From: an uncultured Synergistales bacterium
GTDB taxonomy: Bacteria; Synergistota; Synergistia; Synergistales; Aminobacteriaceae
Assembly (NCBI GenBank): GCA_905233515.1
Contig: CAJOEQ010000070.1
Coordinates: forward strand, 1-9,661
DNA: 9,661 nucleotides
Direction: 5' to 3'
Positions within the stretch are counted from its first letter, which is position 1. Each line of letters opens with the position of its first letter. The position numbers and the translations under genes are program-made. The notes below the pieces were generated by a model. It saw only the letters and a list, made by a program, of their open reading frames with translations. It had not been told where the DNA came from and did no database searches. Shown here one piece after another: positions 1 through 6,368 of this stretch.

Positions 1-731
1 TTTTAAATCAAGTCCGCGCCGGAGTGCCTTATTATATGGTAATTCCGTTAATAGCCGTGTTAATTCTTGCAGCAATCGGAGTTAATACACTTGTTTGCTT
101 GGGAGCTGGTATTCTTGGCTCATTAATTTGCGGTTATATCGCTGGAACAGTTACAGACATTATGAAATTTATAGATCTAGTACAGTCAAGTTTTGCAGAT
201 GCAGGCAGCTGGGTTATAGTCATGATGTTATGGATCGGAGCATTCGGCGGAGTCATGGCGAAAATGGACGCTTTTGACGCTATAGCAAAAATAGTTATGA
301 AATGTGTTTATAGTGTCAGACAATTAATGTTCGCAAATGGGTTATTATGTTTGCTAGGAAATGCCGCGCTTGCTGATGAGATGGCTCAAATTGTTACGAT
401 GAGTCCCATAATCAGAAATTTAACAGTAAATAACGTAAAAGGCAGCGACAAAGCCATGTATAAATTAGCTTTGAGAAATGCGACATTTGCCGACGCTATG
501 GGAGTTTTCGGATCTCAGTTAATCCCGTGGCATGTTTATTTAGCTTTCTTTGTAGGAATTATTGAAGCAGTTTACCCGATGGCAAGTGTAAGTATTACAG
601 ATATGATTATGCATAATTATTTAGCGTGGATTGCAGTATTATCAATGTTATTATTGACTTTAACGGGACTTGATAGAATAATCCCGTTATTTGGCCTTCC
701 TTCTGAGCCTGAAGTCCAGCTAGTGAAATAA
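1..731 (+). CDS. Na+/H+ antiporter NhaC family, C-terminal part (5' end outside window)
   Basis: This is the C-terminal part of a polytopic inner-membrane protein that probably exchanges Na+ for H+ (NhaC-type, ion transporter superfamily). The frame is open to the left edge: the first full codon is at 3, and residues before the GTG at 24 read LNQVRAG, so the GTG is an internal Val and the gene is truncated by the window. Several hydrophobic spans are visible: one around 36-150, one around 210-260, one around 330-400, one around 520-590 and a last one around 620-680. The loop containing GNAALADEMAQIV followed by SPIIRNL, and the later NATFADAMGVFGSQLIPW, resemble the paired polar hairpins of NhaC proteins. 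The tail after the last span is short and charged. Specific substrate (Na+/H+ alone or an organic acid/Na+ exchange) cannot be told. Family call is from recognition by eye. Confidence 0.72.
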   Translation, partial: LNQVRAGVPYYMVIPLIAVLILAAIGVNTLVCLGAGILGSLICGYIAGTVTDIMKFIDLVQSSFADAGSWVIVMMLWIGAFGGVMAKMDAFDAIAKIVMKCVYSVRQLMFANGLLCLLGNAALADEMAQIVTMSPIIRNLTVNNVKGSDKAMYKLALRNATFADAMGVFGSQLIPWHVYLAFFVGIIEAVYPMASVSITDMIMHNYLAWIAVLSMLLLTLTGLDRIIPLFGLPSEPEVQLVK

Positions 732-748
732 TAAATCTTGAATTAACC

Positions 749-757
749 TGATATAAT
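749..757 (+). promoter_or_regulatory. Candidate extended -10 promoter element before trpF
   Basis: TGATATAAT matches the extended -10 consensus TGnTATAAT exactly. No good -35 is seen at 16-18 nt upstream; TTGAAT at 738-743 is too close. Transcription would begin near 764, inside the 5' arm of the hairpin at 761-787. This would be the only recognisable promoter for trpF and the permease, but in AT-rich DNA a chance match is quite possible. Confidence 0.35.
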
Positions 758-760
758 TTC

Positions 761-790
761 AGCAGGGCTATAAAAAATGGCTCTGCTTTT
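761..790 (+). terminator. Rho-independent terminator after the NhaC gene
   Basis: An 8-bp stem AGCAGGGC (761-768) pairs with GCTCTGCT (780-787), with one G-U pair and an 11-nt loop, and is followed by TTTTATTTTATT. It lies about 30 nt after the antiporter stop codon and before trpF. The stem is moderately stable and the T run is interrupted by A, so read-through into trpF is possible. Confidence 0.65.
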
Positions 791-818
791 ATTTTATTAT
801 AATTACGGAGCTTTTATC

Positions 819-1442
819 ATGACAAAAGTAAAAATTTGCGGGATTACCCGTGAAATCGAAATAGGAATAATGAACGAATTAATGCCGGATTATGTAGGAT
901 TTGTATTTGAGACTCGCAACAGACATTTTATATCACCTCAATACGCCGGGAGTTTACGTTCAAAATTAAAGCGCGGTATTAAATCAGTCGGAGTATTCTC
1001 TAACTCATCACTTGAGACTATAGCAATGGCCGTAGAAATCGCTGGGCTTGACATGGTGCAGTTACACGGCGACGAGACAGCCGAATACGTTGCAGCATTA
1101 CGGGAATATATAAGATGTCCGATCATAAAAGTTATAAAAATTTCTCAGCCAATAGACGCAGATAGGGCAATGTATTCAACAGCAGATTTTATTATGCTTG
1201 ACGGAGGAGGAGCGGGCGCAGGCAAAACTTTTGACTGGTCATTATTAGGTTCAGTCAGAAGAAATTATTTTCTTTCAGGCGGGTTGACTCCGGATAATAT
1301 AGTGTCAGCTTTACAAGTCTCATCGAGTCCATTCGGAGTAAATGCAAGCTCAGGCCTTGAGTCAAATAAAGTGAAAGATTATCGCAAAGTCATGAAATTC
1401 ATTCAGGCAGTAAGAGATTTCAATCAAGGTAAGAAACGCTAA
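819..1442 (+). CDS. trpF: Phosphoribosylanthranilate isomerase
   Basis: TrpF converts N-(5'-phosphoribosyl)anthranilate to CdRP by Amadori rearrangement, the third step of the tryptophan pathway from chorismate, in the cytoplasm. The 207-residue product has the usual length of a single-domain (beta/alpha)8 barrel. KICGIT at residues 5-10 supplies the catalytic Cys7 and MLDGG supplies the catalytic Asp128. QLHGDE (81-86), the phosphate-binding SGG (153-155) and SSGLE (177-181) are all in order. The ATG at 819 is chosen because KICGIT then begins at residue 5, as in the family, and ACGGAG (805-810) lies 8 nt upstream; an in-frame ATG at 777 would add 14 unconserved residues and start in a terminator loop. 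One oddity is Asn175 in GVNASSGLE, where the family normally has Asp (DVSSGVE). No other trp gene is in the window; the permease follows after 3 nt, so the two are probably co-transcribed. Confidence 0.93.
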   Translation: MTKVKICGITREIEIGIMNELMPDYVGFVFETRNRHFISPQYAGSLRSKLKRGIKSVGVFSNSSLETIAMAVEIAGLDMVQLHGDETAEYVAALREYIRCPIIKVIKISQPIDADRAMYSTADFIMLDGGGAGAGKTFDWSLLGSVRRNYFLSGGLTPDNIVSALQVSSSPFGVNASSGLESNKVKDYRKVMKFIQAVRDFNQGKKR

Positions 1443-1445
1443 ATC

Positions 1446-2268
1446 ATGACATATATTTTTATAGCTGGAATCTTATGGGGCATAATCGGGATATTTGTAA
1501 ACGAGTTAAGCGCGCTGGGTGTGAGCGTTCAATTTATGAGTTTCTTGCGTATGTCGTTCGCATTCTTGATAATGTTTACGATTTCAGCAATTAAACACGG
1601 GAAGAAAATTTTTATTCTTGACAAGCGAGTAATATTTTTATGTGCATTGCTAGGGCTTATCTGTCACGGAGTATTCAATATCTGTTACAGCACATCAATA
1701 AAATTAAACGGAGTCGGAACTGCGGCAGTTCTCATGTATAGCGCACCGGTATTCACGGCCATAGCTTGCAAAATATTATTTCATGAAAATTTTTCAGGCA
1801 CGAAAATTTTTGCGCTGATTTTAAATATTCTCGGCTGTATCTTGACAGTAACGGGCGGAAATTTCGCGAATAATAATATTTCTTGGCTGGGAATTTTAGC
1901 GGGACTTTATTCCGGCTTCGGTTATGGGATGGTAGCTGTTATAGGCAAATTAGCGGGTGAAAAGACTGACTCAATGATTATTAGCGCATATAGTTATTTA
2001 TTTGCGATGATATTTTTATTTGTATTTACAAATTTTGACTCTGGGATTTCTTTACGGATTAATACCGACTTCACTAGCATATTTGTTTTATTATATGGGA
2101 CTGGGCAAAATTCGCGATGTCAGCCGCGCGCCTGTTATAGCCTCGATTGAGCCAGTTACGGCAATGATTGCAGGTTTTATTATATATAATGAAGTAATAG
2201 GAGCTGCAAATTTAGTCGGAATTTTATTTGTGCTTGCGTCAATTATTATAATAGTAAAGGCGCGATAA
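1446..2268 (+). pseudogene. EamA/DMT-family permease, split by a frame disruption
   Basis: The gene encodes a drug/metabolite transporter (DMT) superfamily permease with two EamA repeats. The first frame (ATG at 1446, stop ending 2150) gives good sequence up to about 2040, covering hydrophobic helices of repeat one (for example FIAGILWGIIGIFVNEL, then GTAAVLMYSAPVFTAI) and the start of repeat two (WLGILAGLYSGFGYG). It then turns into non-membrane residues (QNSRCQPRACYSLD). The matching C-terminal part continues in the +1 frame from about 2020-2041 to the stop ending 2268, with GLIPTSLAYLFYYMGLGK and VIASIEPVTAMIAG typical of the last two EamA helices. The joined product would be about 274 residues, and the distance between the two halves looks roughly 12-20 residues short, which suggests a deletion rather than only a single-base slip. 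It lies 3 nt after trpF in an apparent operon. A sequencing or assembly error remains possible. Confidence 0.75.
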
Positions 2269-2296
2269 AAATTTTAGTAAATGCGATTTTGAGCTT

Positions 2297-2321
2297 ATTA
2301 TTTCGCGAATAATTATATAAT
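2297..2321 (+). promoter_or_regulatory. Candidate promoter with overlapping inverted repeat for the parA operon
   Basis: A TATAAT hexamer lies at 2316-2321, about 50 nt before the ATPase start codon. No -35 with normal spacing is clear (TTGAGC at 2289-2294 is 21 nt away). Directly upstream of the -10, positions 2297-2313 form an inverted repeat, ATTA-(T)-TTCGCGAA-TAAT, with one bulged base and a perfect TTCGCGAA core. It is placed like an operator in the spacer region. The function is inferred from position only. Confidence 0.38.
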
Positions 2322-2371
2322 AGTAAGTGAGAATAAATTTTAAATTTTATAGATTCAGGTGGTTAATCAAC

Positions 2372-3049
2372 ATGTCAAAAATTGCAGTATCTGTATTCAA
2401 CCGTAAAGGCGGGGTCGGTAAGTCAACGCTTTCAATAATACTCGCTGAAATTGCCCTAATCAGGCGTAATAAAGTCTTGGCCGTTGATCTTGATCCTTCG
2501 CATAATTTCACGGACGCGCTAAATTTCATGAAAAAATTTTTCCACGATGATTTACGAATTAAATCGACTCTAGAAGACTCAGACGCAGAAGCTCCGGAAG
2601 ACTGGATTGTTATAGATTGTCCGCCAAGACTGGGAGAAGAGTCAGATCTTGCTATGAAATTTTCTGATATTATGGTAATACCAGTAAGACCGGATTTTTT
2701 CTCGCTTTCAAATTTGGCCGTAACTTATTCAAACGCGGCGAAAATCGGAAAAGGGCGCGCGCAGTTACCACTTGTGAAAATCGGTTATGATGACTCAGCG
2801 ATGGCAAAAATCGCGAATCAAATTATACAAGAAGCAAATTACCCCGTAGCAGCAGATATAGGACTTCACAAAAAAATCCCGTATAATATAACGCTCGGTC
2901 ATATCTGGTCAACGGGAATGTCGGCATTAGCAAGAAAGCCCTACGAAAAATTATTTGATAAAGTCGAACTTGCAGGCGAAAAATTAAGCAGCGGTGCGAA
3001 AGATTCAGAAATTGACGACGTATGGAGAAAGGAGGCCGAGTCTAAATAA
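2372..3049 (+). CDS. ParA/MinD-family (SIMIBI) ATPase, orphan type
   Basis: This is a 225-residue ParA-type P-loop ATPase, the group whose ATP-driven dimers bind DNA or membrane and position plasmids, chromosomes or protein cargos. The deviant Walker A motif KGGVGKST is at residues 12-19 and includes the signature lysine K12. The A' region is VLAVDLDPSHN (35-45), where most ParA proteins have DPQ at the DPS position. Walker B is WIVIDCPP (78-85), with Asp82. VIPVRPDFFSLSNL (102-115) and later helices follow the family layout. There is no N-terminal DNA-binding domain, as in small ParA/Soj types. The ATG at 2372 is preferred over an upstream in-frame start at 2327 because AGGTGG (2357-2362) lies 9 nt before it and the conserved strand begins at residue 3. 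There is no ParB-like gene beside it. Instead its stop codon overlaps the start of an acidic protein gene (TAATG), so the two are translationally coupled. Cargo unknown. Confidence 0.88.
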   Translation: MSKIAVSVFNRKGGVGKSTLSIILAEIALIRRNKVLAVDLDPSHNFTDALNFMKKFFHDDLRIKSTLEDSDAEAPEDWIVIDCPPRLGEESDLAMKFSDIMVIPVRPDFFSLSNLAVTYSNAAKIGKGRAQLPLVKIGYDDSAMAKIANQIIQEANYPVAADIGLHKKIPYNITLGHIWSTGMSALARKPYEKLFDKVELAGEKLSSGAKDSEIDDVWRKEAESK

Positions 3050-4251
3050 TGAGAATGTTTAACAGAGGCATTGAGAATATAAAATTTCTCATGGAAAAAC
3101 ATGATGCAGAATGGCGGCGTGAACAGGGCGAAGACGTAGAACTCCCAAAGATTGAAGACTTCAGAACGCCTATTATTCGCAAGCCTAAAGCTAAATCTAA
3201 ATCAGAGGGCGGCCTCGATGAAAGTAGATTCTTGAGCAAAACAAAGAAAACTCCTAAAGTTGAGTCCGTTCAAGTTTTACCCAGTGCCGAGCATCATTCA
3301 TGGCTGTATAATGAAGTTATGAAGGCAATCAACGACGCTGCGGCCAAGAATAAGAATTCAAGAATTATAGCTGTCTTTGTGCCTGTTTTACAGAATAGCA
3401 AAGAATTTGAAGATTTGCCCGTCGATGAGACTATTACGATTTCAAGCGATTCAATTCCTGAATCACACGAGGATTTACAGGAAAATAATATTATTTCAGG
3501 AATTCCCGACGAAAATTTAACGCCTGAACCCTTAGAAGTCGTACAGGAAGAAGAGCAAGAGTCAGAGCCGACTCCCGAACCTGAAAGCGAGCCAGCACCG
3601 GAAATCGAGTCAATAACTGAAGAATTTTCACAGGATGAGCCGGAAATGTTAGAAGTACATGGGGCTGATAATTTAGTCTTTGAAGAAATCCCATCAGAAG
3701 AATTCGACGAAAACGAGTCAGATTTATTAGAGTCAGAATCAGAATCAGAGTCAGAGCCTGAATTAATAGCTCCTGAAGAAAACGAAAATTTGCCGGAAAT
3801 CCCGGAAGAATTAGAATCAGAGCCCGCGCTTGAGACTCTAGAGACTCTAGAAACTTTAGAAACATTAGAGCCAATACAAGAAGAATCCGCCGCTCCCCTA
3901 ATTCCTGAAGTTGAAGAAGATACGCCCGAAGAAGTAATTATACTTGAAGAGCCTTCACACGATGATAACGAGATCGAATCAGAATCCGAAGAACTTGCGC
4001 CTATTTCTATTCTTGATGAGACGGACGACTCCGACGAATTACCGGATATTAAGCCGCTTGATGATCTTGATAATTTAGACGGACTCGAGGAGTCAATCAC
4101 TGAAGAGCCGGTTTTAATTTTGCCCGCTGATGAAGTAACAGAGATTAAGAAATTGAGTCAAGCGAGTCAACAGAGTCAGAATCACAGGAATCGCCGGAAA
4201 CTCCAGAATCTCACGAAGAATTGCCGGAAATTGCCGAACTTGACGAAGTAG
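3049..4251 (+). CDS. Acidic, repeat-rich, probably disordered protein paired with the ParA-type ATPase (frame-shifted near its 3' end)
   Basis: I do not recognise a family. The 400-residue frame has three parts. The N-terminal ~110 residues look partly folded: an amphipathic start (FNRGIENIKFLMEKHDAEW), a basic stretch (IRKPKAKSKS and later KTKKTPK) and a possible helix-strand unit (WLYNEVMKAINDAAAK, then RIIAVFVPVL). Residues ~120-365 are overwhelmingly Glu, Asp, Pro and Ser with repeats such as SESESES and LETLETLET, so they should be disordered and highly negative. The last ~34 residues abruptly become basic (KKLSQASQQ, HRNRRKLQNL), which is the sign of a frameshift: the acidic pattern continues in another frame to 4346. 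The start at 3049 overlaps the parA stop by one base and has a full AAAGGAGG at 3028-3035, 13 nt upstream. There is no signal peptide or membrane span. It is probably the partner or cargo adaptor of the upstream ATPase (inference from coupling). Confidence 0.75.
   Translation: MRMFNRGIENIKFLMEKHDAEWRREQGEDVELPKIEDFRTPIIRKPKAKSKSEGGLDESRFLSKTKKTPKVESVQVLPSAEHHSWLYNEVMKAINDAAAKNKNSRIIAVFVPVLQNSKEFEDLPVDETITISSDSIPESHEDLQENNIISGIPDENLTPEPLEVVQEEEQESEPTPEPESEPAPEIESITEEFSQDEPEMLEVHGADNLVFEEIPSEEFDENESDLLESESESESEPELIAPEENENLPEIPEELESEPALETLETLETLETLEPIQEESAAPLIPEVEEDTPEEVIILEEPSHDDNEIESESEELAPISILDETDDSDELPDIKPLDDLDNLDGLEESITEEPVLILPADEVTEIKKLSQASQQSQNHRNRRKLQNLTKNCRKLPNLTK
3730..3753 (+). repeat. 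Tandem 6-bp repeat (GARTCA)x4 coding for Glu-Ser
   Basis: Four consecutive copies of GAGTCA/GAATCA encode an ESESESES run within the acidic region. The unit is a multiple of three, so copy-number change would alter length without shifting frame. Confidence 0.8.
3829..3864 (+). repeat. Tandem 9-bp repeat x4 coding for Leu-Glu-Thr
   Basis: Four copies of a 9-bp unit, CTAGAGACT with synonymous variation (CTT/CTA/TTA, GAG/GAA, ACT/ACA), encode LETLETLETLET. The synonymous differences increase toward the 3' end, which fits an older expansion rather than a very recent one. Confidence 0.8.
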
Positions 4252-4346
4252 AACTAAAAGCACCGGACTTAGAAGGCGACGAGATAGAAATTTTGTTAGA
4301 TTCTCCTGAAGAAGACGAGTCCGGCGAAAAAATAAAAGTAGAATAG
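4147..4346 (+). other. Out-of-frame acidic C-terminal tail of the ParA-partner gene
   Basis: From GAA at 4149 to the TAG at 4344-4346, the frame one base back from the gene above encodes about 65 residues rich in Glu, Asp, Ser and Pro (for example SSESTESESQESPETPE and SPEEDESGEKIKVE). This is the same composition as the preceding 250 residues and has no internal stop. The bases GAGATTAAGAAATTGAG at 4141-4157 would read E-I-E-E-I-E if one G were restored before AAG, giving a full-length product of about 432 residues. The tail ends just before the operon terminator, as expected for the original stop codon. Confidence 0.75.
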
Positions 4347-4360
4347 CGCGGGAAAATTTA

Positions 4361-4396
4361 CTCCGGGAATTATCACAAACTCCCGGAGATTTTTAT
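4361..4396 (+). terminator. Rho-independent terminator closing the ParA operon
   Basis: A perfect 8-bp stem CTCCGGGA (4361-4368) pairs with TCCCGGAG (4381-4388) around a 12-nt loop and is followed by ATTTTTATTT. It lies 15 nt after the restored stop of the acidic gene. On the opposite strand the same hairpin follows the amylosucrase stop and is trailed by TAAATTTT, so it may act weakly in both directions between these convergent genes. Confidence 0.82.
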
Positions 4397-4399
4397 TTA

Positions 4400-6244
4400 T
4401 TATAATTCAGCAAGCAGCCATAAGAATCCGAATCCGTCGAGCTTTATTTGTCCCGTGCCGTAATTCTTGAAAGCCTCACCAGTTATCATATTATGATATT
4501 TGAAGATTCCGCCGAGATTTTCACTCGTTGAAATAAATTGAGTCTCATCGCTGAAGTTAAAGAAAGCTAACATTTTTTCTTTCTTAGTCTTCTCACCGTA
4601 ATAGCGGCCAATTCCTAAAACATGATCATTATTAGTCTCAATCAGCCACGTATCTGCCGAATTCAAGAATACTGATAAAGTATCTCGCAAGCCCATTAAA
4701 GTTTTTATGCCGTTGAAAATTTTGCCCTCCGGTGTATTCATGTCGTTGCGTTTTGCTGCATTCTCCCATATGAACGCCCCTCGGTGAATATAACGGCTGT
4801 CTTCTGCTTTTTTCGGGTCATTGTGATATGTGTAGTCGTTGAGCTGTCCTATTTCGTCGCCGCTGTATAAAACTGGAATCCCGCTTTGTGTGAATAAGAA
4901 AGCATGCAGCATTAAATCAAGTTTTATAGCCATGTCCTTATTTGCTGACTCGAGTCCGCAAAGTGATGCAGTTGTACCGCACATTCTAGCGTCACCGAGT
5001 TCGGGCGCATCGTTATAAGTTTCTCCGCGTGAAGGTGAATTCTTGAAATCGCCTTTGAAGTAATCATTTAAAAATTTCTTGTGAGCTATTTCATCAATTC
5101 CGAATTGTCTCAAGAAATCATAATCAAGCCCCCAGCCTATATCATCATGACAGCGCAAATAATTCAAGAATACATATTCTTTAGGCAATGCAAAGACGCT
5201 CGCTAATTGATGTTTCATTAGGCGTGTATCTTTTGTAGCTACTGTGTGCCAAGTCGTAGCCATCGTAGTAACGTTATAAAGCATATTGCACTCAGGTTTT
5301 GCGACTGTTCCGAAATACGGTACAACTTTTGAAGGCTCCATAACTACTTCACCGAGTAAAAGAGTCCCCGGACAAACTATTTCAGCGGCCATTCTCATAA
5401 TTCTTACTAAAGTATGAACTTGCGGGAGATTTCGGCAGTTAGTCCCTAAAGTTTTCCAGATATAAGGCACAGCGTCAAGTCTTATAATATCAACGCCCTG
5501 ATTACATAAAAATAGCATATTTTCCGTCATGTCGTTAAACACAACTGGATTGCGATAATTCAAATCCCACTGATAGGGATAAAAAGTTGTCATTACGACC
5601 TTGCCCGCCTCTTGACAATAAGTGAAATTGCCCGGTGCTGTTGTAGGGAAGACTTCAGGCAAATTTTTCTCGAATTGATTCGGGATCTCCCAGTTGTCAA
5701 AGAAAAAATAACGGTCTTGAAATTCTTTCTCGCCCTGTCTTGCTCGTTTTGCCCATTCGTGATCCTCGCTCGTGTGATTCATTACGAAATCTAAGCATAC
5801 ACTAATTCCCAGTGAATGACATTTTGCGGCCAAGTCTGCTAAATCTTCAATTGTGCCTAAATCCGGTCTAACTTTCCTGAAATTTGACACTGCATAACCG
5901 CCGTCGCTGCGTCCCTCGGGGCTGTCAAGTAATGGCATTAAATGCAAATAAGTTACTCCGCATTCTTGAATATAATCAATGTGAGATTTTATGCCTTGTA
6001 AAGTTTTGCCAAAGCACTCAGAGTACATCATCATGCCGAGAATATCATTATTTGCGTACCAGTTCGGTATAATTTCGCGGGCATCGTCTAATTCTTTTAA
6101 CTGGTCATTGCGTTCTACCCAGCATTTACGGAGCATTGAACAGAAATAATCAAATGCTTGTTTGTCGCTGCCGTAAAGCTCATAATACAGCCATTTAAGC
6201 TCGTCATAATACTTTGAGAGCCTAGTTTCAAATGAGTTACTCAT
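4400..6244 (-). CDS. Amylosucrase-type glucosyltransferase (glycoside hydrolase family 13, subfamily 4)
   Basis: This 614-residue protein matches the layout of Neisseria amylosucrase, which moves glucose from sucrose onto alpha-1,4-glucan and releases fructose. There is no signal peptide, so it acts in the cytoplasm. After a helical N-terminal domain (about 1-70), the barrel motifs are present in order: SDGGYAVS (113-120, Asp114), DFVMNH (152-157, His157), QWDLNYRNP (225-233), RLDAV (255-259, nucleophile Asp257), LLLGEV (295-300, acid/base Glu299), LRCHDDIGW (363-371, His366 and Asp367) and DSRYIHR (482-488, Arg484). The SDGGY Asp and DSR Arg correspond to the pair that closes the sucrose pocket in amylosucrases. 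The C-terminal ~80 residues fit the small beta domain. Where the Neisseria enzyme has the polymer-related Arg226 (REIFP), this one has Pro196 (PEVFP). It could therefore favour sucrose hydrolysis or short products. The start has AGGAG 11 nt upstream, and the gene has its own candidate promoter. Confidence 0.87.
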   Translation of the reverse strand: MSNSFETRLSKYYDELKWLYYELYGSDKQAFDYFCSMLRKCWVERNDQLKELDDAREIIPNWYANNDILGMMMYSECFGKTLQGIKSHIDYIQECGVTYLHLMPLLDSPEGRSDGGYAVSNFRKVRPDLGTIEDLADLAAKCHSLGISVCLDFVMNHTSEDHEWAKRARQGEKEFQDRYFFFDNWEIPNQFEKNLPEVFPTTAPGNFTYCQEAGKVVMTTFYPYQWDLNYRNPVVFNDMTENMLFLCNQGVDIIRLDAVPYIWKTLGTNCRNLPQVHTLVRIMRMAAEIVCPGTLLLGEVVMEPSKVVPYFGTVAKPECNMLYNVTTMATTWHTVATKDTRLMKHQLASVFALPKEYVFLNYLRCHDDIGWGLDYDFLRQFGIDEIAHKKFLNDYFKGDFKNSPSRGETYNDAPELGDARMCGTTASLCGLESANKDMAIKLDLMLHAFLFTQSGIPVLYSGDEIGQLNDYTYHNDPKKAEDSRYIHRGAFIWENAAKRNDMNTPEGKIFNGIKTLMGLRDTLSVFLNSADTWLIETNNDHVLGIGRYYGEKTKKEKMLAFFNFSDETQFISTSENLGGIFKYHNMITGEAFKNYGTGQIKLDGFGFLWLLAEL

Positions 6245-6286
6245 GATTATATATTCTCCTGTTGAATTAATAAATTTATTGTGTCA

Positions 6287-6295
6287 AGTATAGCA
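6287..6295 (-). promoter_or_regulatory. Candidate extended -10 promoter for the amylosucrase gene
   Basis: On the minus strand TGCTATACT matches the extended -10 pattern TGnTATAnT, 42 nt upstream of the amylosucrase start codon and just after the flgE terminator. No strong -35 is visible because the T-tract of that terminator occupies its place. The position fits a separate transcript for the gene. Confidence 0.45.
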
Positions 6296-6305
6296 AAAAA
6301 AGTGT

Positions 6306-6340
6306 AAAAAAAACTCCCGACTTTTATAAATAGTCAGGAG
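6306..6340 (-). terminator. Rho-independent terminator after flgE
   Basis: On the minus strand a 9-bp stem CTCCTGACT (6340-6332) pairs with AGTCGGGAG (6322-6314), with one T-G wobble, around a 9-nt loop, and is followed directly by eight T residues (6313-6306). On the plus strand the wobble becomes a C-A mismatch and no T run follows, so it acts for the flagellar operon only. It lies 28 nt after the flgE stop codon. Confidence 0.88.
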
Positions 6341-6368
6341 CAAAATTTTATAATTATTCAAGAAAAAA

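Noticed and set aside
777..818. Earlier in-frame ATG giving TrpF 14 extra N-terminal residues or a leader peptide
   Set aside because: The ATG lies in the terminator loop, has no ribosome binding site, the residues contain no Trp, and the conserved KICGIT strand starts correctly from the ATG at 819.
2327..2371. Earlier start for the ParA-type ATPase
   Set aside because: The 15 added residues do not look conserved, while the ATG at 2372 has a spaced AGGTGG and puts the first beta strand at residue 3.
3730..3864. CRISPR-like array
   Set aside because: Units are 6-9 bp, directly adjacent without spacers and in coding frame; no cas genes are present.
3294..4100. Long Ser-rich open frame on the minus strand opposite the acidic gene
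   Set aside because: It is the complement of Glu/Ser codons (GAA/TCA repeats) and its composition follows directly from the sense gene; no start signals or motifs were seen.
4141..4160. Programmed -1 frameshifting in the acidic gene
   Set aside because: No X-XXY-YYZ slippery heptamer in the right phase and no clear downstream stem; a single-base deletion explains the pattern more simply.
6282..6287. Perfect TTGACA on the minus strand upstream of the amylosucrase gene as a -35 box
   Set aside because: No -10-like hexamer lies 16-18 nt downstream; the extended -10 TGCTATACT just upstream is a better candidate.
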